Shown one piece after another: positions 1-10,721 of a stretch of DNA of 64,000 bases. The position numbers and the translations under genes were made by a program. Position 1 is the stretch's first letter. Every line of letters begins with the position of its first letter. Origin of the DNA: Pseudomonas alliivorans (GTDB lineage Bacteria > Pseudomonadota > Gammaproteobacteria > Pseudomonadales > Pseudomonadaceae); the NCBI RefSeq assembly GCF_017826695.1, contig NZ_JAFFZW010000004.1:310001-374000 (forward strand). The letters are read 5' to 3'. The notes beneath the pieces are model-generated. The model searched no databases. It worked only from the letters and a program-made list of their open reading frames with translations, and was not told the DNA's origin.

Positions 1-351
1 GCCGAAAAGCTGTTTGCCCTTCGGTGTCACTATCAGGGGTTGCAATTTCGAAATTAGATCCTGCACTGCGACTTTGGATTTTTTAACGTCTTCCAACGCC
101 GCGACTTTACGATCGGCGGGCTCAATAGGATTGCGCAATCTGGAATTGCTGCCCCTAATACTCACAAACTCACGATCTATTAGCCCTAAGAACGATATGC
201 TTGGTACCACGTTCGTTTCAACGAACTTTTCTGAGTCGTTCAAACTTGAAGCCTGCTTGAGGGCGATAAGCCCCAATGCAAGAATCATGACGCAGAACAA
301 CCCGAAGCAAACGGCGGATCGAGGGGCAAGATTAAGTTTGCGAAGCATCAT
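1..351 (-). CDS. Methyl-accepting chemotaxis protein, N-terminal part (cut by window edge)
   Basis: The complement of 351 to 1 is open and begins ATG ATG. It encodes a short basic N-terminus (MLRKLNLAPRSAV), a hydrophobic membrane segment (CVMILALGLIAL) and then a helical, charged periplasmic stretch of about 75 residues. This is the usual start of Pseudomonas chemotaxis receptors with a four-helix-bundle ligand domain. The HAMP and signalling domains would lie beyond base 1. A GGAG Shine-Dalgarno sequence sits about 9 bases upstream of the first ATG. The first or second ATG could be the start. Family assignment rests on the N-terminus only. Confidence 0.75.
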   Translation of the reverse strand, partial: MMLRKLNLAPRSAVCFGLFCVMILALGLIALKQASSLNDSEKFVETNVVPSISFLGLIDREFVSIRGSNSRLRNPIEPADRKVAALEDVKKSKVAVQDLISKLQPLIVTPKGKQLFG

Positions 352-491
352 ATCGAGAACTCCAAGTCATGTTCCTATGTATCGTCAAGCTCTCTGTTTT
401 CCACGACCGCCGTTCGTCGGGTGCAGGCAGTTTTCCCCGTAAACACTGGGTTTAAACAATCAGAACTGTTGTAACCGTTTGTTTCCCGCAA

Positions 492-520
492 TTAAAAAAG
501 CCCTAAATACGACGTTTAGG
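492..520 (-). terminator. Weak hairpin with T-run, minus strand
   Basis: CCTAAA (502-507) pairs with TTTAGG (515-520) around a 7-base loop, and the minus strand continues into six T residues. The stem is only 6 bp. No minus-strand gene lies directly upstream, so it may be a leftover of the arrangement before the mobile element inserted, or chance. The rest of 352-555 shows nothing else. Confidence 0.3.
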
Positions 521-555
521 CCCAGATGCTGCGGTGACTTGCGAATTGAGCCAAT

Positions 556-948
556 GTGGATTGGCCCGAGGGGCAGCAGATCGAATACCTCCCTAAACCT
601 ACTTCAACAACTTCACTGGGCATGTGTCGCGAAGAATTAAACAAGACGGTCCGGCCGTTTGTTCATGAATTTCCAATAGGCGAGCGAGGTGTCGGGGTCG
701 ACCGGCAGCAGCTCGACGACTGGGCCATCGCCTACGTTTCAGCGATGGCAATTGAAAAGAAAGTCACATCGGCGCAACAATCTTCTCGCAGCGAGATGCT
801 CCGTAATGGAGTAATACGATGGCGCGAAAAACTCTTACCGGCCTATCCAAAAGGAGCGGCCTCTGGCACATCGACAAAAAGGTCGACGGAGAACGAATTT
901 ATGAAAGCACTGGCACAGGTGACCGCGCGGAGGCGGGACGCTACTTAA
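556..948 (+). CDS. Small conserved protein upstream of a tyrosine integrase
   Basis: A 130-residue frame starts with GTG and overlaps the integrase start by 130 bases in another frame. Its middle (REELNKTVRPFVHEFPIGER, then DRQQLDDWA) resembles the small proteins commonly encoded just before integrases of this type, which may act as DNA-binding or excision accessories. That role is inference. The frame is intact although the integrase behind it is broken. The region upstream has only a weak ribosome site, and the last third may be an overlap artefact. Confidence 0.5.
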   Translation: MDWPEGQQIEYLPKPTSTTSLGMCREELNKTVRPFVHEFPIGERGVGVDRQQLDDWAIAYVSAMAIEKKVTSAQQSSRSEMLRNGVIRWREKLLPAYPKGAASGTSTKRSTENEFMKALAQVTARRRDAT

Positions 949-2015
949 TTCACCGACTCGAAAAGCACCGGCAGGAAAAAGTTTACAGTGTCAGGCAGTC
1001 AAGGCTTTGGGAAGAGGCGCCGGTAAGATACTCGATTGAGTTCAAGGATCAGCCGTCCATCGAGCTGACAGCTCACCAATTGAAGAGACTTCACCCATAC
1101 TTTGGCAACGTGCCCATCACCCACATCGACGATGAGGCGCTGGCACCTTACATCAAGGACTAGTTGAAGAGCAGTCGCACCAATGATGGAAAGCTTCGGC
1201 CGGGTCAGTCAAACCGTACAATCAACATCACGATAGAGAGTCATCCGGGTCTTGACCCTGTGCGCTCGAAAGTAGCGCGATGATGAACGACGGTCCTGGC
1301 TGGATTCGGTACCGATGTTGACGGAGCTGGAAGGGAAAAAAGCGCGCGCAGGCCATATTCTATGTCATGGGAAGAGCAATCGATTCTGATCAAGCAACTG
1401 TCGGAACACTTCAAGGTGATGACGCTATTCAAAGTGAATACCGGTTGCCGCGAGCAGGAGGTTTGTCGATTGCGATGGGACTGGGAGATTTTTGTTCCAG
1501 AGATTGGCGCGAGCGTCTTTCTGATACCAGAAGACTTCGGCGGAAGGCATGACCGGGCCGGGGTAAAGAATGGTGATGACCGGCTAGTGGTGCTGAATGA
1601 CGTGGCCAAATCCATCATTGAGGGGCAGCGCGGACTTGGCAAGACCTACGTCTTTCCATACGGAGGAGTAGGAAAATCCAGAAAGGAAGCCTGCATGCTG
1701 AGAATGAACAACTCAGCCTGGCGCAAGGCTCGAATAAGGGCAGTTGAGGTGTGGCAGCAAAAATACCTGAGACCCGCCCATGCCCGTTACCTATCGGTGA
1801 GGATTCACGACCTGAAACACACATACGGGCGCAGGCTAAAAGCTGCAGGGGTGACCCAGGAGGATAGAAAGTCTCTGTTGGGCCACAAGAACGGGAGTAT
1901 TACCAGCCATTACTCGGGTGCCGAGATAAGGCAGTTGGTGGAGGCTGCAAACAAGGTTTCAGCTACGGATTCACGCGGTCCTGTGCTGACCATATTGCAA
2001 AGGAGAAAGGCATGA
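819..2015 (+). pseudogene. Tyrosine-recombinase phage integrase, degenerate
   Basis: The N-terminal part starts at ATG 819 after GGAG (MARKTLTGLSKRSGLWHIDK) and ends at an in-frame TAG at 1161-1163. The same reading continues past the TAG to about 1236, shifts frame, meets a second TAG at 1273-1275, and shifts back near 1345. From there the catalytic domain is open to 2015. It shows the first arginine (TGCREQEVCRLRW), HDLKHTYGRRL, LLGHK and the nucleophile tyrosine in SHYSG. The HxxR box reads HDLK; from memory this is usual for this integrase subfamily and not itself a defect. Two nonsense codons and two frameshifts make it a pseudogene. It lies next to the 3' end of tRNA-Pro, the expected attachment site. 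Confidence 0.85.
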
Positions 2016-2048
2016 CAAAAACACAAGTCACGCAAAAGTCACGCACGT

Positions 2049-2078
2049 AAAAAAGGCCAATGGTGCGAGCATTGGCCT
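2049..2078 (-). terminator. Rho-independent terminator after tRNA-Pro
   Basis: An 8-bp stem, AGGCCAAT (2054-2061) with ATTGGCCT (2071-2078), is followed on the minus strand by six T residues. It lies 17 bases past the tRNA 3' end, so it most likely ends the tRNA transcript. Confidence 0.75.
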
Positions 2079-2094
2079 AAGTTACTGAAAAATA

Positions 2095-2171
2095 TGGTCG
2101 GGACGGAGTGATTCGAACACTCGACCCCTAGCACCCCATGCTAGTGCGCTACCGGACTGCGCTACGCCCCG
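2095..2171 (-). tRNA. tRNA-Pro (anticodon GGG)
   Basis: A 77-base cloverleaf can be folded by hand. The acceptor stem is CGGGGCG with CGTCCCG (one G-U pair). The D arm is GCGC..GCGC. The anticodon stem is CTAGC/GCTAG with loop ATGGGGT, giving anticodon GGG. The T arm is GAGTG/CACTC with TTCGAAT. Discriminator A and an encoded CCA complete the molecule. It reads proline codons CCC and CCU. The adjacent broken integrase suggests its 3' end served as an attachment site. Confidence 0.95.
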
Positions 2172-2259
2172 ACTAGGCGTGAAACTGTTTCGCATGCTGC
2201 GAAAACTTCGAGGAATATACCCTAAGCGTTTGAATTATGGAAGTATCTGGTTGGCTCGG

Positions 2260-2616
2260 TTACGACTTGAGCATGACCAGTACATCTTCCAGCTCGACAA
2301 TCATCTGCCGGATCATCTGCTTGTACTGCTGGGCATCGTCCTTGACTTCACCGTTGGTCAATCGCAGACGCGCGCCGCCGATGGTGAAGCCCTGGTCGTA
2401 TAGCAAGCCGCGGATCTGACGAATCATCAGCACATCCTGGCGCTGATAATACCGACGGTTTCCACGGCGTTTTACGGGGTTGAGCTGAGGAAATTCCTGT
2501 TCCCAATAGCGCAGAACGTGCGGTTTCACCGCGCAGAGCTCACTCACCTCACCGATGGTGAAGTAGCGTTTGCCGGGGATCGGCGGCAGCTCGTCGTTAT
2601 GACTTGGTTCCAGCAT
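2260..2616 (-). CDS. MerR-family transcriptional regulator
   Basis: A 118-residue protein with an N-terminal MerR winged helix ([20 protein letters not shown], then [10 protein letters not shown] and RRYYQRQDV) and a short helical dimerisation tail without metal-binding cysteines. It is the conserved MerR-like protein found directly after ihfA in Pseudomonas. Its target is unknown. The ATG at 2616 overlaps the end of ihfA by 20 bases, indicating translational coupling; a TTG at 2625 would add three residues. Confidence 0.9.
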   Translation of the reverse strand: MLEPSHNDELPPIPGKRYFTIGEVSELCAVKPHVLRYWEQEFPQLNPVKRRGNRRYYQRQDVLMIRQIRGLLYDQGFTIGGARLRLTNGEVKDDAQQYKQMIRQMIVELEDVLVMLKS

Positions 2617-2899
2617 ATGCCTCAACTCGGGCCTTCAACTTCTGCCCTGGACGAAAGGTGACCACACGGCGTGCCGTGATCGGAATTTCTTCGCCGGTCT
2701 TGGGATTTCTCCCAGGCCGCTGGCGTTTGTCTCTCAGGTCGAAATTGCCGAAACCGGACAGTTTTACCTGCTCGTTGTCTTCCAGAGCGTGCCTGATTTC
2801 CTCAAAGAACAGCTCCACCAATTCCTTGGCTTCTCGTTTATTCAGGCCCAGCTCTTCGTACAGACGTTCGGCCATTTCAGCTTTCGTCAGAGCCCCCAT
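2597..2899 (-). CDS. ihfA: Integration host factor subunit alpha
   Basis: This 100-residue HU/IHF-fold protein pairs with IhfB to bend DNA at specific sites, supporting sigma-54 promoters, recombination and replication. Visible features are [19 protein letters not shown], the signature [21 protein letters not shown] that forms the beta-arms, and the conserved prolines. Length matches the family. It starts 3 bases after the pheT stop, as in other gammaproteobacteria, so it belongs to the thrS-to-ihfA transcription unit. Confidence 0.97.
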   Translation of the reverse strand: MGALTKAEMAERLYEELGLNKREAKELVELFFEEIRHALEDNEQVKLSGFGNFDLRDKRQRPGRNPKTGEEIPITARRVVTFRPGQKLKARVEAYAGTKS

Positions 2900-2902
2900 A
2901 CG

Positions 2903-5281
2903 CTACTTCCTTAATGTGGCGTTTAACCTCTCCTCAAGTGAGGTGAGGATGGCAAGTGTCGTTGCGTTGACCTCATCGTCATTAAGAGTGCGCGATGGAT
3001 GCTGCCAGGTCAAGCCGACCGCAAGGCTTTTTCTATGCGGATCAATGCCTTTACCCTGATAAACATCAAATAGCCTGAGGTCTGTGAGCCATTCGCCTGC
3101 ATTTTCACGAATAACGTCCATTACTGCACTGGAAGAAATATCCCGGTCGGCCAGAAGCGCCAGGTCGCGACGGACTTCAGGGAAGCGCGACAGCTCGTGG
3201 AATTTCGGCAGGCGGCCTTTGGCGACTTCACCCAGAACCAGCTCGAAAACGAACACTGGACGATCCAGCCCCAGGTTCTTCGACAGCTCAGGATGAATCG
3301 CACCCAGGAAACCGACTTCACGACCATCGCGCAGAATACGTGCGGTCTGGCCTGGATGAAGCGCAGGATGCTCGCCCGGCGTGAAGCTGAAATCGCCCAG
3401 CGCACCGGCGAAGCCCAATACAGCTTCCACATCGGCTTTCACGTCGAAGAAATCGACAGCGTCACGACCCTGCGCCCAGCCTTCCGGCAGGCGGCTGCCG
3501 CACACCACACCCGCCAGCATCGGCTCTTGCTTCAGACCTTCCAGTTGCCCGACGAAACGCAGGCCACTTTCGAACATCCGCACACGATCCTGCTGACGGT
3601 TGAGGTTGTGTTGCAATGCCTTGACCAGACCCGGCCAGAGCGAGGCGCGCATGGCCGCCATGTCATTGGAGATCGGGTTGGCGAGCAACAGCGGCTTGAC
3701 GCCCGGCGTGAACAGTTCGAACCACTTGGGATCGATGAAGCTGTAGGTGATCGCTTCCTGATAGCCCCGCGCAACCAACAGGCGGCGCAGCTCAGGCAGA
3801 TCACCCTGGGCTTCGGCCTTGGCCTGCGGCGCCAGACGGGCCTGCGGATAACGAACCGGCAGGCGGTTGTAACCATACAGACGCGCCAGTTCTTCGATCA
3901 GATCGACTTCGAGGCTGATGTCGAAACGATGACTTGGTACGGTGACATGCCACTGGCCATTCGCTTCAGCCGATACGCCCAGACCCAGCGCCTTGAGTAG
4001 GCGCTCGATTTCAGCGTTCTCGATCACCAGACCCAGCATCTGCTCGACACGGCTTGCGCGCAACGTCACTGGAGCCACGGACGGCAAATGCTGCTCGCTG
4101 ACCACTTCGGTCACAGGACCCGCTTCGCCACCCGTGATTTCCAGCAGCAGACCGGTTGCCCGCTCCATGGCCTCTCGAGCCAGTTGCCAGTCGACACCCC
4201 GCTCGTAGCGGTGGGATGCGTCAGTGTGCAGACCATAGGAGCGCGCCTTGCCAGCCACCGAAATGGTGTCGAAGAAGGCACTTTCCAGGAAAATGTCACG
4301 TGTGCCAGCGGTGACACCGCTGTGTTCGCCACCCATGACACCGGCAATTGCCAGCGCACGCTGGTGGTCGGCAATGACCAGGGTGTCGGCACGCAGGCTT
4401 ACTTCCTGACCATCGAGCAGAACGAGCTTCTCGCCCTCCTCGGCCATGCGTACACGGATCCCGCCGTTGATTTCGGCCAGATCGAATGCATGCAGCGGCT
4501 GACCCAGCTCCAGCATCACGTAGTTGGTGATATCGACAGCGGCGTCGATGCTGCGCACGTCAGAACGACGCAGCCGCTCGACCATCCACAACGGGGTCGG
4601 ACGCGACAGGTCGACGTTGCGAATGACGCGGCCCAGATAACGTGGGCAGGCTGCAGGAGCCAGCACTTCCACAGGGCGTACTTCTTCGTGCACGGCAGCA
4701 ACGGTTGCCACTTGCGGACGCGTGACTTCAGCGGCATACAGCGCACCGACTTCACGGGCCAGACCGGCAACCGACAGGCAGTCGCCACGGTTAGGGGTCA
4801 GGTCGACCTCGATGCTGGCATCGTCCAGGCCCAGATAGACACGAATGTCCTGACCCACCGGCGCATCCGCAGCCAGTTCCATCAAGCCATCGTTGCCCTC
4901 GCCAGCCTGCAATTCGGCAGCAGAGCACAACATGCCGTTGGACTCGACGCCACGCAGCTTGGCTTTCTTGATCTTGAAATCACCCGGCAGCTCGGCACCG
5001 ATCATGGCGAAAGGGATCTTCAGGCCCGGACGCACATTAGGTGCACCGCAGACGACCTGGAACGTTTCGGTGCCATTGCTGACCTGACAAACACGCAGCT
5101 TGTCGGCATCAGGGTGTTGCTCGGTGCTCAGCACCTCGCCAACTACGACACCGGTGAAGACGCCGGCGGCCAGCGTAACGCTGTCAACCTCAAGACCGGC
5201 CATCGACAGACGAGCAACCAGCTCGTCACGGGAAACCTGCGGGCTTACCCAGCCGCGCAGCCATTGTTCACTGAATTTCAT
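2903..5281 (-). CDS. pheT: Phenylalanyl-tRNA synthetase beta subunit
   Basis: The protein has 792 residues, the normal length. PheT forms the alpha2-beta2 enzyme that charges tRNA-Phe and edits mischarged tyrosine. In order it shows an N-terminal tRNA-binding fold (about 40-150, with GVFTGVVVGEVLSTEQHPDADK), the B3/B4 editing module (about 210-400), B5 domains, a catalytic-like core and a C-terminal ferredoxin-like anticodon-binding domain (ending near TLNDDEVNATTLAILTSLEE). pheS lies upstream with a 32-base gap. Confidence 0.98.
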   Translation of the reverse strand: MKFSEQWLRGWVSPQVSRDELVARLSMAGLEVDSVTLAAGVFTGVVVGEVLSTEQHPDADKLRVCQVSNGTETFQVVCGAPNVRPGLKIPFAMIGAELPGDFKIKKAKLRGVESNGMLCSAAELQAGEGNDGLMELAADAPVGQDIRVYLGLDDASIEVDLTPNRGDCLSVAGLAREVGALYAAEVTRPQVATVAAVHEEVRPVEVLAPAACPRYLGRVIRNVDLSRPTPLWMVERLRRSDVRSIDAAVDITNYVMLELGQPLHAFDLAEINGGIRVRMAEEGEKLVLLDGQEVSLRADTLVIADHQRALAIAGVMGGEHSGVTAGTRDIFLESAFFDTISVAGKARSYGLHTDASHRYERGVDWQLAREAMERATGLLLEITGGEAGPVTEVVSEQHLPSVAPVTLRASRVEQMLGLVIENAEIERLLKALGLGVSAEANGQWHVTVPSHRFDISLEVDLIEELARLYGYNRLPVRYPQARLAPQAKAEAQGDLPELRRLLVARGYQEAITYSFIDPKWFELFTPGVKPLLLANPISNDMAAMRASLWPGLVKALQHNLNRQQDRVRMFESGLRFVGQLEGLKQEPMLAGVVCGSRLPEGWAQGRDAVDFFDVKADVEAVLGFAGALGDFSFTPGEHPALHPGQTARILRDGREVGFLGAIHPELSKNLGLDRPVFVFELVLGEVAKGRLPKFHELSRFPEVRRDLALLADRDISSSAVMDVIRENAGEWLTDLRLFDVYQGKGIDPHRKSLAVGLTWQHPSRTLNDDEVNATTLAILTSLEERLNATLRK

Positions 5282-5313
5282 CCTGCTCTCCTGAAAGATT
5301 CGTTACGTGCGAC

Positions 5314-6383
<1,070 letters not shown>

Positions 6384-6399
6384 ATGACGTTCAACACCA

Positions 6400-6417
6400 A
6401 CCCCGGAAAACCGGGGT
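6400..6417 (-). other. Short GC hairpin after rplT
   Basis: ACCCCGG (6400-6406) pairs with CCGGGGT (6411-6417) across an AAAA loop, 18 bases past the rplT stop on the minus strand. It has no T-run. Together with the next hairpin it may protect or process the rplT 3' end. Confidence 0.4.
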
Positions 6418-6434
6418 CAGTGATTGTCGGGGAC

Positions 6435-6791
6435 TTAGGCCAAAGTGGCTTTAGCTTTCTCGACAATCGCAGCAAACGCCGCTTTTTCGTTCACTGCCAG
6501 ATCAGCCAGAACCTTACGGTCGATCTCGATGGACGCTTTTTTCAGGCCGGCAATGAAACGGCTGTAGGACAGACCGTTAACACGAGCACCAGCGTTGATA
6601 CGAGCGATCCACAGAGCGCGGAACTGACGTTTTTTCTGACGACGGTCACGGTAGGCGTATTGGCCTGCCTTGATTACCGCTTGCTTGGCAACACGGAATA
6701 CGCGTGAACGCGCGCCGTAGTAGCCTTTTGCAAGTTTCAGAATTTTCTTGTGACGCTTACGGGCAATGACGCCACGCTTAACACGAGCCAT
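6435..6791 (-). CDS. rplT: 50S ribosomal protein L20
   Basis: This 118-residue basic protein binds 23S rRNA early in 50S assembly. It has the typical start [19 protein letters not shown] and the C-terminal globular part ([13 protein letters not shown]). In E. coli L20 also represses translation of rpmI-rplT; whether that holds here cannot be seen. It lies 29 bases after rpmI. Confidence 0.98.
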
Positions 6792-6820
6792 GAGTTACTT
6801 CCTCTATATCTTGATCAAAA

Positions 6821-7015
6821 TTAACGAAGGCGCAGCATGCGCTCGACTTTTGCCACGTCGGACGGATGCAGCAGGCTGCTTCCGCGCAGTTGACGCTTAC
6901 GCTTTGTCGACATTTTGGTCAGGATGTGGCTCTTGAAAGCGTGTTTGTGCTTGATGCCGTTAGCAGTTTTCAGAAACCGCTTAGCTGCACCACTTTTAGT
7001 CTTCATCTTTGGCAT
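6821..7015 (-). CDS. rpmI: 50S ribosomal protein L35
   Basis: This 64-residue, very basic protein begins [20 protein letters not shown] and has the usual C-terminus ([16 protein letters not shown]). It lies between infC and rplT in the classic infC-rpmI-rplT order, and its length is typical. Confidence 0.98.
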   Translation of the reverse strand: MPKMKTKSGAAKRFLKTANGIKHKHAFKSHILTKMSTKRKRQLRGSSLLHPSDVAKVERMLRLR

Positions 7016-7075
7016 GTTCGGATACTCCGCATTCAGTTGATAAACATAACCGCAAGGCCTGCCGTGCCCTGGTGG

Positions 7076-7624
7076 TTACTTCTTCTTTTTCGGGGCGATG
7101 ACCATGATCAGCTGGCGTCCTTCCATCTTAGGATGCTGTTCGACGGAACCGTATTCGAGAAGGTCAGCTTCAACCCGCTTCAACAATTCCATACCCAGCT
7201 CCTGGTGGGCCATCTCACGACCGCGGAATCTCAACGATACCTTGGCCCTGTCCCCGTCACTCAGGAAACGTACCAGGTTGCGCAGTTTTACCTGGTAATC
7301 CCCTTCCTCCGTCCCTGGACGAAACTTGATTTCTTTAACCTGGATCTGCTTCTGGTTTTTCTTCGCTGCAGCGACCTGCTTCTTCTTCTCGAAGATCGAC
7401 TTGCCGTAATCCATCACACGGCAGACAGGAGGTACTGCGTCGGCAGAAATCTCTACCAGATCCAGCTTCGACTCTTCGGCTATACGAAGCGCTTCATCAA
7501 TCGAGACGATGCCAATCTGCTCGCCGTCAGCGCCAATTAACCGAACCTCGCGGGCCGAGATATTCTCATTGATCGGGGCCTTGGGTGCAGCTCGTTTATC
7601 TTGTCTCATTTCACGCTTAATAAT
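7076..7624 (-). CDS. infC: Translation initiation factor IF-3 (non-canonical ATT start)
   Basis: IF-3 checks start-codon pairing and keeps 30S subunits free. Both domains are visible: an N-terminal part ([19 protein letters not shown]) and a C-terminal part ending VIAPKKKK. The first ATG (7609) has no good ribosome site. Upstream and in frame are three ATT codons (7627-7619) after a GGAG that sits inside the end of thrS. With ATT at 7624 as start the protein has 182 residues. IF-3 genes typically use ATT, which allows IF-3 to repress its own translation. The exact ATT (7627, 7624 or 7621) is undecided; 7624 has the best spacing. Confidence 0.93.
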   Translation of the reverse strand: MIKREMRQDKRAAPKAPINENISAREVRLIGADGEQIGIVSIDEALRIAEESKLDLVEISADAVPPVCRVMDYGKSIFEKKKQVAAAKKNQKQIQVKEIKFRPGTEEGDYQVKLRNLVRFLSDGDRAKVSLRFRGREMAHQELGMELLKRVEADLLEYGSVEQHPKMEGRQLIMVIAPKKKK

Positions 7625-7626
7625 AA

Positions 7627-9549
7627 TTACTCCGAATCTTGGCGACCACGCCGGGAAACCGCTTGTGCGAGGAATTCAGCGAATTGGGCGACCGGCATCG
7701 AGCCGAGGTCAGCGCCTTCGCGTGTCCGCACAGCGACAGTTTGCATTTCAACTTCCCGATCCCCTATTACAAGGAGATAAGGAACCTTGAGCAAAGTATG
7801 CTCACGGATTTTAAAGCCGATCTTTTCATTTCTCAAGTCGGACTTGGCACGAAACCCGCTTTGGGCCAAGGTTTTTTCGACTTCGAGGGCAAAATCGGCC
7901 TGTTTGTCAGTGATATTCATGATCACTGCCTGAGTCGGCGCCAGCCAGGCTGGAAACGCCCCTTCGTAATGCTCGATCAGAATACCGATGAAACGCTCGA
8001 ACGAACCCAGGATTGCCCGGTGCAGCATGACCGGACTCTTGCGGCTGTTATCTTCCGAAACGTACTCAGCGCTCAAACGGATCGGCAGATTGAAGTCCAG
8101 CTGCAAGGTGCCGCACTGCCAGACACGACCGAGGCAGTCTTTCAGGGAGAACTCGATCTTCGGACCGTAGAACGCACCCTCGCCCGGCTGCAGATCATAA
8201 GGCAGACCCGCGCTGTCTAGCGCCGCCGCCAGTGCCGATTCAGCGCGATCCCACAACTCATCGGAGCCAACGCGCTTTTCAGGGCGAGTGGACAGCTTGA
8301 GCTCAATGTCCTTGAAGCCGAAATCGGCGTAGACATCCAGCGTCAGCTTGATGAAGGCTGCAGACTCGGACTGCATCTGCTCTTCAGTGCAGAAGATGTG
8401 CGCGTCGTCCTGGGTAAAACCACGTACACGCATGATCCCGTGCAAGGCGCCGGACGGTTCGTTGCGGTGGCAGGCACCGAATTCGGCCAGACGCATCGGC
8501 AGTTCGCGGTAGCTCTTCAGCCCCTGATTGAACACCTGCACGTGGCAAGGGCAGTTCATGGGCTTGATGGCGTAGTCGCGGCTCTCGGACTCAGTGGTGA
8601 ACATGTTGTCGGCATAGTTGGCCCAGTGGCCGGACTTTTCCCACAACGAACGATCAACCACCTGTGGCGTCTTGATTTCAAGATAGCCGTTTTCCTGCTG
8701 AACCTTGCGCATGTACTGCTCGAGCACCTGATACAGGGTCCAGCCCTGAGGGTGCCAGAACACCATGCCCGGCGCTTCTTCCTGAGTATGGAACAGGCCC
8801 AGACGCTTGCCGATCTTGCGATGGTCGCGCTTTTCGGCCTCTTCGATACGCTGGATATAAGCTGCCAGCTGCTTCTTGTCTGCCCATGCGGTGCCGTAGA
8901 CGCGCTGCAACTGCTCGTTCTTGGCATCGCCGCGCCAGTAGGCACCGGACAACTTGGTCAGCTTGAAGGATTTCAGGAAGCGGGTATTCGGCACGTGCGG
9001 ACCGCGGCACATGTCGACATATTCTTCGTGATAGTACAGACCCATGGCCTGCTCGTTCGGCATGTCTTCGACCAGGCGCAGCTTGTAGTCTTCGTGACGG
9101 GCGGTGAACACCTCGATCACTTCGGCGCGCGGAGTCACTTTCTTGATGACGTCGTAATCTTTTTCGATCAGCTGCTGCATGCGCTGCTCGATCGCCGCCA
9201 TGTCATCTGGCGTGAACGGGCGCTCGTAAGCGATATCGTAATAGAAGCCGTCATCGATCACCGGGCCTATGACCATCTTGGCAGTCGGATACAACTGCTT
9301 GACGGCATGGCCTACCAGGTGAGCACAAGAGTGACGGATGATTTCCAGTCCTTCCTGATCTTTCGGGGTAATGATCTGCAGGCTGGCATCATTTTCGATC
9401 AGGTCGCTGGCATCGACAAGCTTGCCGTCGACTTTGCCGGCCACAGTGGCCTTGGCCAGACCCGCGCCAATTGAAAGCGCGACATCGGCTACGGAAACCG
9501 CATGATCGAATGAACGTTGACTGCCGTCGGGAAGAGTAATAGTTGGCAT
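7627..9549 (-). CDS. thrS: Threonyl-tRNA synthetase
   Basis: This class II synthetase has 640 residues when started at ATG 9549, which follows a strong GGAGGAG-type ribosome site; an in-frame extension to 9582 is unlikely. Domains are TGS (1-60, [14 protein letters not shown]), a zinc-dependent editing domain (with [13 protein letters not shown]), a catalytic core (with [10 protein letters not shown], motif 2 and the second zinc site) and a C-terminal anticodon-binding domain. It charges tRNA-Thr and heads the leftward translation operon. Confidence 0.97.
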   Translation of the reverse strand: MPTITLPDGSQRSFDHAVSVADVALSIGAGLAKATVAGKVDGKLVDASDLIENDASLQIITPKDQEGLEIIRHSCAHLVGHAVKQLYPTAKMVIGPVIDDGFYYDIAYERPFTPDDMAAIEQRMQQLIEKDYDVIKKVTPRAEVIEVFTARHEDYKLRLVEDMPNEQAMGLYYHEEYVDMCRGPHVPNTRFLKSFKLTKLSGAYWRGDAKNEQLQRVYGTAWADKKQLAAYIQRIEEAEKRDHRKIGKRLGLFHTQEEAPGMVFWHPQGWTLYQVLEQYMRKVQQENGYLEIKTPQVVDRSLWEKSGHWANYADNMFTTESESRDYAIKPMNCPCHVQVFNQGLKSYRELPMRLAEFGACHRNEPSGALHGIMRVRGFTQDDAHIFCTEEQMQSESAAFIKLTLDVYADFGFKDIELKLSTRPEKRVGSDELWDRAESALAAALDSAGLPYDLQPGEGAFYGPKIEFSLKDCLGRVWQCGTLQLDFNLPIRLSAEYVSEDNSRKSPVMLHRAILGSFERFIGILIEHYEGAFPAWLAPTQAVIMNITDKQADFALEVEKTLAQSGFRAKSDLRNEKIGFKIREHTLLKVPYLLVIGDREVEMQTVAVRTREGADLGSMPVAQFAEFLAQAVSRRGRQDSE

Positions 9550-9893
9550 GGCGCCTCCTCTCCTAGTGGTGACCCCTACCAAAGGTCACGTGGGTTGGGA
9601 TGAGCCAGTACGTGATCCGGTGGTACGCCTGCCTCACAGTGGCAGGAGCCTTGCGGCCAACCTTGAAACGGACCAGATGACTGGAGTGTACAAAACCTGT
9701 CGCACCTGACTGAAAACAAAGCCAATGACAGTGCTGGAAATTTACAGGACGCGCATCCTATCACAGTGCAGTCGTCGAGTCGCACCTCACGGTGAATGAA
9801 GATGAAATCGGCACCGCATCTGAACTGGTACGCCCTCAGGTCGTCAGAACTATTCGTCAACCTGCAAGAATTCCCCCAGCAACGGAGAACACC
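9550..9893. promoter_or_regulatory. Divergent intergenic region thrS / exported protein
   Basis: 344 bases without a credible gene. It must hold the promoter of the leftward thrS operon and that of the rightward 102-residue protein. I see no convincing -35/-10 pair, no T-box-like leader and no strong hairpin. A minus-strand frame at 9576-9860 has no family features. Confidence 0.4.
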
Positions 9894-10202
9894 ATGAAGC
9901 TTCCACGTCTATCAGCACTCCTCGCTTGCGCCGCAATTCTGGCTCCCCTGGGCGCCCAGGCCGCGATGGATGGAGCAACCCGCAGCACTTTCACTCAAGA
10001 GTGCATCAGTGCCGCGAAGGCGCAGAAACTGGATGACAAGACGGCCAAGGCGCATTGCGACTGCGGCGCCAAACAGGTGGACAGCCATTTCTCCGATAAG
10101 GAAATCGCAGCGCTGAACAATACTGGCACTGCGCCAAGCCCGGAATTGACCTCGAAACTGCAGAAATTGGTCACTGAAAACTGCACTAAAGCAAAAAATT
10201 AA
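9894..10202 (+). CDS. Small exported cysteine-containing protein, unknown function
   Basis: This 102-residue protein starts at ATG 9894 after GGAGA. A clear Sec signal peptide (MKLPRLSALLACAAILAPLG, cleavage likely after AQA) precedes a mature part of about 80 residues. The mature part has four cysteines (QEC, HCDC, ENC), enough for two disulfide bonds in the periplasm. It is helical and charged, with no enzyme motif. I do not recognise the family. It stands alone between thrS and the cold-shock gene. Confidence 0.8.
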   Translation: MKLPRLSALLACAAILAPLGAQAAMDGATRSTFTQECISAAKAQKLDDKTAKAHCDCGAKQVDSHFSDKEIAALNNTGTAPSPELTSKLQKLVTENCTKAKN

Positions 10203-10264
10203 TATCTGGCCGAGCACGTAAAAACGCCCTGTCTTTGCGCGCCACGCTATGAGCCGCAAACCCC

Positions 10265-10293
10265 CTAAAGGCCCCATGCAACGGGGCCTTTAG
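10265..10293. terminator. Bidirectional-type hairpin
   Basis: An 11-bp stem, CTAAAGGCCCC (10265-10275) with GGGGCCTTTAG (10283-10293), 63 bases after the exported-protein gene. It has a U-poor tail (CGTATTT), but its GC-rich stem is typical of a transcription end. Confidence 0.6.
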
Positions 10294-10495
10294 CGTATTT
10301 GAACCTCACCACCAACTAGGCCAGCCAGCAGGCCGATTCAGCCATTTCTGAATATGATGGGCTGCATACTTACGTACAGCGCCCAAAGCTCCCACCTAAA
10401 TAGCTGTCTTTTCGTACATTTCGACTATGATAGGCCGGTGTGCCCAGTTGGCCTGAGCAGCACGCTATTGAAAATTATGTTCTTGGAGATACACC
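10294..10495 (+). promoter_or_regulatory. Leader/promoter region of the cold-shock gene
   Basis: About 200 bases without a gene. TATGAT at 10426-10431 could be a -10 box, giving a leader of roughly 55 bases; no good -35 is seen. Cold-shock genes often have structured leaders, but I cannot show a defined fold here. Confidence 0.3.
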
Positions 10496-10708
10496 ATGTC
10501 TAATCGCCAAACCGGCACCGTAAAATGGTTCAACGATGAAAAAGGCTTCGGCTTTATCACTCCACAAGGTGGCGGTGACGACCTGTTCGTACACTTCAAA
10601 GCAATCCAGAGCGACGGTTTCAAAAGCCTGAAAGAAGGCCAGACCGTTTCTTTCGTTGCTGCTAAAGGCCAGAAAGGCATGCAGGCAGAAGAAGTCAAAG
10701 TGGACTGA
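10496..10708 (+). CDS. Cold-shock domain protein (CspA/CapB type)
   Basis: This 70-residue single cold-shock domain starts [20 protein letters not shown] and contains both RNA-binding motifs, KGFGFI and DLFVHF. It melts mRNA structure as an RNA chaperone; Pseudomonas members include cold-induced and constitutive forms. The ribosome site is TTGGAGA. A strong terminator follows 14 bases after the stop, so it is a single-gene transcript. Confidence 0.95.
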   Translation: MSNRQTGTVKWFNDEKGFGFITPQGGGDDLFVHFKAIQSDGFKSLKEGQTVSFVAAKGQKGMQAEEVKVD

Positions 10709-10721
10709 TCCACTTGATTTG

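Noticed and set aside
9576..9860. 94-codon leftward frame upstream of thrS
   Set aside because: No ribosome site, no motif, and cysteine-rich random composition; it fills a promoter region.
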